Positions 30,485 to 35,207 of a stretch of DNA of 35,207 bases are shown one piece after another (positions within the stretch are counted from its first letter, which is position 1; the number at the start of each line of letters is the position of its first letter). Source of the DNA: Bacteroidia bacterium (GTDB lineage: Bacteria; Bacteroidota; Bacteroidia; Bacteroidales; Prolixibacteraceae); NCBI GenBank assembly GCA_026391295.1, contig JAPLDS010000021.1, positions 7,597-42,803 of the forward strand. Direction: 5' to 3'. Under the pieces are notes generated by a model. The model did not search any database and was not told where the DNA came from. It saw nothing but the letters and a program-made list of their open reading frames with translations. A program made the position numbers and the translations under genes.

Positions 30485-32437
30485 CTACTTGTTTACGGTA
30501 AATTGGTGTATGCGGCAAGCAAAACCTTTGCTTCTAGGGTTTTTAGAGTGATCAGTTTTTAAGATTAACGTGTGTTTGCCATTGCTTAACTCATCTTCAA
30601 GAATAAGCAGCCATGGAAGATGCAGTTGATCGCTCCACGTGGTAAACTGATCAATTGTTTTATAGGGTGCCCCATCAATACTGTATGTCAAAATACCCGC
30701 GTCTGGTCCAGAAGTGATCATCAATCCGATCATATTTCCTTTGAATTTGAGCTTTAGCATTGCGTCAGGTTGTTCTGCCTCAAGAACTGGCACGTGCACA
30801 AAACCATTTCGTGATGATGATTTTTTCGGAGTCCAATCTTTTAGGAATGACCATCCAGTTATAATTTCAGCCTTATCAGGAGCTATGAAAGTTCCTTCCG
30901 AATAGGAATATTTATCAAATTTTTTTGAAGGGATTACCCTGTTTTTTTGCTTGGCTATTACATAATTCTCCCACGACTTTTCGAAGAAATATTTAAGTGT
31001 CCTAAAATAGATAGCTTGTCCAAAAGGGGAGGGGTGTAGATCTTTAAAATCTCCTCTCCAGGAAAATTCACCATTTAAGATTCTATCGTTCACCTCTTTG
31101 GCTAAATTGATAGAAGTGATCTGGTAATGGCTTGCAACTTTTTCGTGTTGCTGAATAACTTCGGGCACTTTGCCGTTATTGTAATCGGCCATCTTATCTT
31201 GATCTACAAAATGAAGCATTACGATATCCATTTTCGGATTGCTTTTTAAGGCATGACGGATAATCCCTTCCATGCCTCTAACTTGACGTTGAGGTTCAAC
31301 ACCATTGGTGGCATCATTTACAGCCGCCTCTTCGAATAATAAATCAATAGTTCCTTTCGATAATACATCACGGTTGAGCCTGAATGCCCCAGGAGTTGAT
31401 CCCGTTGAGGCTATGCCTGCATTGATAAATTCGAATTTCGTATCCGGAAAACGCTTTTGGAGATAGTTCGAAATTGAGTCACGCCATCCATGATTGGTTG
31501 TTATAGACCCACCTAGAAAGGCAACCTTTCCAATTTTTTCCTTTTCAAATTTCACACGTGAATTATCTATGTTTCCTCTGAAATTAATCGCCATTTTTTC
31601 GTTGAATGGCAAAGCTGCATCTAGTAAATTTGGAGCGGTATGTGAGAGGATAAAGTTAACAATTGGAGCTGGGTCTTTTAGACTATGGGGATGATGTCCG
31701 ATCCCTTCTTTAACGATAATCTTCATATCTCCTCCTGCTTCCTGATAGACTTTTTGGACTATGTAACTGTTCTCTTCAATAGGCACTGCATCATCAATAG
31801 CGCCGCAGACATGTAGTACTGGGACATGCGCAAGGGCTAATTTTCTAGCATTGTAAATAGGCATTCCCTTAAAGTCTTTTATTGATTCTTCTGTCTGTTG
31901 GTAGACTTTTAAATGAAGCTTCCAATCCTCTGGAGACCCTGTACCTTTGCCTTTTCCACCTGGCCAACTTTTGATGTCACAAACTGGAGCATCAGCATAG
32001 ATACAGGCTACTTTCTCGGTGTTTTCAGAACCCCAATTGTAGATATAAAGGCCTCCACGACTGAATCCTTCTAAGACCGTCTTTTCGTTTAACTGGTAGG
32101 TTTTTAAGAGGTAGGCATAAAAATGGTTCCAAAGCTCTACGGCCTCTTTGTTTCCACAAAGGTCAGGGGCATCAATAAATACCACATGAAAACCTTTTTT
32201 CAATAAGGCTATTTCTGTTTGAGGCTCATGACCCCAAAAACGAGCTCGCCATATCCAATGTCTACCAGCCTCTGCATTTTGCGGAAAGACAATCTTTGCA
32301 TTGTACCCTTCGAATTTAAAGTTGTTGCATTTAAATCCATGATAATCTGTATCCTGGGCTATTCCATTTAGTGCAGAAATTTGGAATAACAGCACAAGTA
32401 AAAACGCCGTAAGGAGCTGGCTTCTCTTTTTAAACAT
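30485..32437 (-). CDS. secreted two-domain esterase: alpha/beta-hydrolase fused to SGNH/GDSL hydrolase
   Basis: A 650-residue exported protein (signal peptide MFKKRSQLLTAFLLVLLFQI...). Residues 35-270 are an alpha/beta-hydrolase: nucleophile S126 in EGFSRGG, acid D215 or D216 in CGAIDDAVP and H248 or H249 in GIGHHPHS. Residues 300-490 are an SGNH hydrolase: block I Ser S311 in VAFLGGSITT, Gly in INAGIASTGST, N374 in EEAAVND and D466/H468 in DLHPSPFG. The last 140 residues look like a beta-sandwich. Both active sites appear intact, so it may remove two kinds of ester, for example from plant polysaccharides (inference). It is the last gene of a cinA-asmA-esterase unit, 13 bp after the AsmA-like stop. 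Confidence 0.85.
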   Translation of the reverse strand: MFKKRSQLLTAFLLVLLFQISALNGIAQDTDYHGFKCNNFKFEGYNAKIVFPQNAEAGRHWIWRARFWGHEPQTEIALLKKGFHVVFIDAPDLCGNKEAVELWNHFYAYLLKTYQLNEKTVLEGFSRGGLYIYNWGSENTEKVACIYADAPVCDIKSWPGGKGKGTGSPEDWKLHLKVYQQTEESIKDFKGMPIYNARKLALAHVPVLHVCGAIDDAVPIEENSYIVQKVYQEAGGDMKIIVKEGIGHHPHSLKDPAPIVNFILSHTAPNLLDAALPFNEKMAINFRGNIDNSRVKFEKEKIGKVAFLGGSITTNHGWRDSISNYLQKRFPDTKFEFINAGIASTGSTPGAFRLNRDVLSKGTIDLLFEEAAVNDATNGVEPQRQVRGMEGIIRHALKSNPKMDIVMLHFVDQDKMADYNNGKVPEVIQQHEKVASHYQITSINLAKEVNDRILNGEFSWRGDFKDLHPSPFGQAIYFRTLKYFFEKSWENYVIAKQKNRVIPSKKFDKYSYSEGTFIAPDKAEIITGWSFLKDWTPKKSSSRNGFVHVPVLEAEQPDAMLKLKFKGNMIGLMITSGPDAGILTYSIDGAPYKTIDQFTTWSDQLHLPWLLILEDELSNGKHTLILKTDHSKNPRSKGFACRIHQFTVNK

Positions 32438-32450
32438 AGGTTTTGTTAGG

Positions 32451-34901
32451 TTATTTAAATAATTTGTCGAGCCCGAATTTCTTTATGGCATCTTGTATTG
32501 CAGATCCAGCTTTCTTTTTAAACTCTTTTTCTACAAGATTTTTAGCTTCTGTTAACTCAACTTTTATGATTGGTTTATCAAAGGTTCCAGTGAGTAAAAT
32601 TCCAATTGGATATTTGTCAATGTTTTCGGACCCTGGAACAAATCCAATATACCCATTTACTTGTTCACTTAGAGCACTCTTACTAACCTTGAAATTAATT
32701 AAGTAATCAAGGTCCATTGAGACTGATTGTTTGCCTGAGATGGTTACATCCTGACCTGCAATCTTTGTGTTAAAGGGCGAAATAATAAGTCCGCCATCAA
32801 CAATCTTAAATTTGGCATCGAAATCACTAACCTTAACTTTGGTGAATAGACCTTGTTTAAAGTATTTGCTAATATCGGCAAATAAGCCTGCCCCAATAAG
32901 TTCAATATTTCGACTTGAGATATTGCCTTCTCCATTTACAGTTTTGAAAATAGGTGTGTTGCCAGTCCCAATAGAGCCATTAAGACTGATTCCTGTGTTA
33001 AACGATCCTGTGCTTTGATTTGCAATGGGTAAAAAATGTCGAATAGTTCCTGAAGACTGGTAAGCTGTTGGTAGATCAAAATCGGAAATATTTAACTTAA
33101 AGTCAAAATTAGGCAACGCTTCTTTAGGAGTCGAATAGGCTCCAGACACAGAAACTGTACCAGTTAGCATATTCATCTTTAAATTGTTAAGCTGCAGTCT
33201 GCGTTCTTGTACTTTTATCTCTCCAGATGTATTCAAGATCGAAATTTTGTCGTAAAGTATTTTGCTAACTTTCGCTTGCATACTGATGTTGAACTTTTCA
33301 GGAACTTCAAATGGTTTACCCGTTGGGATAGTGTCTTTGGGATTGTAATTAGGTATTAACTGATTTAAATTAAGGTAGTTTGAGTTTAAGGTAATGGCTC
33401 CATTTAAAATCCCATTTCTTAGGATATAGGTCCAGTAATTTGTTAGGTTTCCATTTGCCGTAAAATCACTTTCGCCGAGTTTGCCTGAGAGATTTGTTAA
33501 GGTTATTGCTTTAGGGTTAACATCTATTTTTGCTGTTGAAATTTCAAGCTTCTGAGGCAATAGTTTGTTGCTAAATGCAAAATCTGCTAAAGATATCTTC
33601 CCTTCGGTCTTAAATTTTTCATATTCTCCTTTCTCTATGGAGGAATATTGTCCTTTGAACTTCACATATCCTTCGATGTTTCCACTGACATCGATAGAAT
33701 CCATTGGTAATGCTTGCTTTAAAGCTCCCAAATTCATTTTGCCATTGATCGTTCCTTCAAGTTCTGGATTTGAAACAGGAGTGACAATATTTAAGAATCC
33801 AGAGATTGTATTGTCAGCCACACTAATGTTGAATTTTTTAAGGTCTATTTTCATTAAATCCATTGAGCCTTGTGGCTTACTAAGACTCGCAATTAGATCA
33901 ATTTTATCTAAGGTTTTTGGGAGTTTAGGATATTTTAATCGGCCATCTGAAACTTTAAGATCTAACCCGAAACTTGGAATAGTAGATCCCTGATAAGCCC
34001 CTTTTACGAATCCATCAAACGCAATCGCACCCGAACTTTCCACGTTTTTTAATTTCGCTTGATATTGCGCTGGAACGAGTCCTAACAGATCTTTAAGCGA
34101 GGATGCCGGTGATTTAAAAATTAAATCATAATTGTCTGCTTTTTCACCTAGAATAAAAGTTCCAGAAATCGTAAGTGGGAGCTGGTTGACTATTAATTCA
34201 TTTTGAAGTAACGTAAATGACATTTGATCAAAGTCAGATTTTAATCCACCTGTAAATTTGGCCTTAAGTTGTGATATGTAATTTGATCCATTGTACTGGA
34301 AGTTGATACTATCGGCCTCGCCATCTATTTTAAGTGTGCTATTAGCCCCTTTTAATGCTCCCGATAGGTCGAAATTGCCTTTGGTAAAGGAGAAATCTAT
34401 TGGGGATTCTTCGCTCTTATACGACAAAGAACCATTTGTTATTTTAATGCTTTCCAGATTTATATTATTCGGCTTTTTCTCACTTGAGCTAGTGTTTTGG
34501 GTTTGAGTTTTAAAAATTGACCAATTTGAAATCCCCTCTTTTGAAACTTTAAGGTTAATTATTGGATTGATAAATTTTAGAGATGTAATCTGAAAATCTG
34601 AATTATTCCAAAGACTAGAAAGATTCACTGAGGTATAAAGGGCTTCGATATTCAACAAGGGTACTTGATTGAAATTGGCAACCCCTTCAATGGCAAAATT
34701 TTTAATTGTGATATTTAGTTGCGGAAAGCTGCGAAATAGCGATAACTCAATGTCTGAGAATTCAACTTTTGCATTGATGCTTTTGTTAAGTTCGGTTTTG
34801 ATTTTTTGCGTTAATTTATTTTTAAACAGAACAGGGATTAGACTCATTGAAACGATCAGAATTCCAAATGCTACAAATCCAATTGTTACGTTTTTTTTCA
34901 T
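32451..34901 (-). CDS. AsmA-family protein
   Basis: An 816-residue membrane-anchored protein. One N-terminal TM helix (about 6-25) is followed by the AsmA N-terminal domain (KAELNKSINAKVEFSDIELS-like: ELNKSINAKVEFSDIELSLF, and FPQLNITIKNFAIEG) and a long beta-rich groove made of repeated strands; the AsmA_2-like C-terminal region (GEGNISSRNIELIGAGLFAD, GGLIISPFNTKIAGQDVTIS) ends with a helix. AsmA proteins in the Vps13/TamB superfamily are thought to carry lipid or phospholipid between membranes. The ATG lies one base after the upstream cinA stop, so it is translationally coupled to cinA. Confidence 0.93.
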   Translation of the reverse strand: MKKNVTIGFVAFGILIVSMSLIPVLFKNKLTQKIKTELNKSINAKVEFSDIELSLFRSFPQLNITIKNFAIEGVANFNQVPLLNIEALYTSVNLSSLWNNSDFQITSLKFINPIINLKVSKEGISNWSIFKTQTQNTSSSEKKPNNINLESIKITNGSLSYKSEESPIDFSFTKGNFDLSGALKGANSTLKIDGEADSINFQYNGSNYISQLKAKFTGGLKSDFDQMSFTLLQNELIVNQLPLTISGTFILGEKADNYDLIFKSPASSLKDLLGLVPAQYQAKLKNVESSGAIAFDGFVKGAYQGSTIPSFGLDLKVSDGRLKYPKLPKTLDKIDLIASLSKPQGSMDLMKIDLKKFNISVADNTISGFLNIVTPVSNPELEGTINGKMNLGALKQALPMDSIDVSGNIEGYVKFKGQYSSIEKGEYEKFKTEGKISLADFAFSNKLLPQKLEISTAKIDVNPKAITLTNLSGKLGESDFTANGNLTNYWTYILRNGILNGAITLNSNYLNLNQLIPNYNPKDTIPTGKPFEVPEKFNISMQAKVSKILYDKISILNTSGEIKVQERRLQLNNLKMNMLTGTVSVSGAYSTPKEALPNFDFKLNISDFDLPTAYQSSGTIRHFLPIANQSTGSFNTGISLNGSIGTGNTPIFKTVNGEGNISSRNIELIGAGLFADISKYFKQGLFTKVKVSDFDAKFKIVDGGLIISPFNTKIAGQDVTISGKQSVSMDLDYLINFKVSKSALSEQVNGYIGFVPGSENIDKYPIGILLTGTFDKPIIKVELTEAKNLVEKEFKKKAGSAIQDAIKKFGLDKLFK

Positions 34902-34902
34902 T

Positions 34903-35207
34903 TTAATTTTCCTTTAATGATGATTTAAGAAGTTCTAATCGGAGCAGGTTTAAAGCTGTTTGGGTTGATCTTATAATAGTACGCTCTCGGTTGTTGGCAA
35001 AAGTAAATTTTTTTGAGAGTAAAGTTTTGGGACCCGCTATTGCAATCCAAATTGTTCCAACAGGTTTTTCTTCTGAGCCTCCATCAGGGCCTGCAATACC
35101 CGTAGTTGCAATACTATAATCGGTATTCATCGCTTGTCTAGCCCCTATAGCCATCGCTTCAGCAACTTCCTTGCTGACAGCACCATTTTCAGCAATCAGA
35201 TGAGGGT
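34903..35207 (-). CDS. cinA: CinA family protein (nicotinamide-nucleotide amidase domain), truncated by window edge
   Basis: The frame is open to the right edge (35207), so the N-terminus is missing. The visible 100 residues match the C-terminal CinA amidase domain: HLIAENGAVSKEVAEAMAIG, YSIATTGIAGPDGGSEEKPV and GTIWIAIAG. This domain deamidates NMN in the pyridine nucleotide salvage pathway. Whether the N-terminal ADP-ribose pyrophosphatase/molybdopterin-like domain is present cannot be seen. It stops one base before the AsmA-like ATG. The 5' end in the window is not a start codon. Confidence 0.9.
   Translation of the reverse strand, partial: PHLIAENGAVSKEVAEAMAIGARQAMNTDYSIATTGIAGPDGGSEEKPVGTIWIAIAGPKTLLSKKFTFANNRERTIIRSTQTALNLLRLELLKSSLKEN

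Noticed and set aside
33565-33993. 142-codon open frame on the plus strand
   Set aside because: It is antisense to the AsmA-family gene, has low-complexity hydrophobic composition and no recognisable domain; the minus frame is a clear family member.
1-35207. CRISPR arrays, insertion sequences, prophage or tRNA genes
   Set aside because: No regular direct repeats, transposase or integrase motifs, or tRNA T-arm and acceptor patterns were seen; spacers are short and consist of promoters and hairpins.

Overview
The window is an AT-rich chromosomal segment from a member of the Bacteroidota, most likely a Sphingobacteriales relative of Pedobacter or Solitalea. This rests on the protein families seen (DUF4270 and Kelch lipoproteins, WbqC-like protein, long LepB, LytTR regulator, secreted GH20 and GH172 enzymes) and on promoter-like boxes of the TAnnTTTG type in place of a classical -10. 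I see no rRNA, tRNA, CRISPR array, insertion sequence, integrase or phage gene. About 27 protein genes are supported, with partial genes at both ends.

Left part (1-5930): the end of a DnaE-type polymerase; a convergent orphan LytTR response regulator; a Kelch-repeat lipoprotein whose coding end runs into a terminator-like hairpin; a DUF4270 lipoprotein followed by an outer-membrane barrel protein; and a small DUF5808 membrane protein.

6073-8205 is a compact stress-type cluster: a TehB-like methyltransferase, a Crp/Fnr regulator, a rhodanese and an OsmC protein. A GTGA-N6-TCAC operator overlaps the regulator's stop codon and sits about 42 bp upstream of the predicted start of the rhodanese-OsmC transcript. 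The regulator carries a CRP-like recognition helix, so I read this as a self-contained regulatory circuit. It is the most coherent unexplained system in the window.

8297-16233 is sugar-related: a GH172 (DUF2961) secreted enzyme, a three-hairpin intergenic region, the L-rhamnose symporter RhaT and L-rhamnose isomerase RhaA (kinase, aldolase and regulator absent here), a PIF1-like helicase with HRDC and HTH modules, and a GH20 beta-hexosaminidase.

16242-25657 is all on the minus strand: hexose-6-phosphate mutarotase, patatin-barrel outer-membrane phospholipase and YitT protein form one likely transcription unit; then ribosomal protein L19 with its own promoter and terminator, a C1 aminopeptidase-like protease, an S41 lipoprotein protease and a PgpH-like 7TM-HD phosphodiesterase. 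A divergent cytoplasmic NlpC/P60 enzyme and a possible 31-residue membrane microprotein follow.

26713-35207, minus strand: WbqC-like protein, LapA-like protein and an unknown lipoprotein lie downstream of lepB-dapB, separated by a perfect 16-bp hairpin. The last unit is cinA-asmA-like-dual esterase; cinA runs off the right edge. Apart from the 6-8 kb circuit, most of the region looks like ordinary core genome, and the remaining observations are local regulatory or gene-structure oddities.
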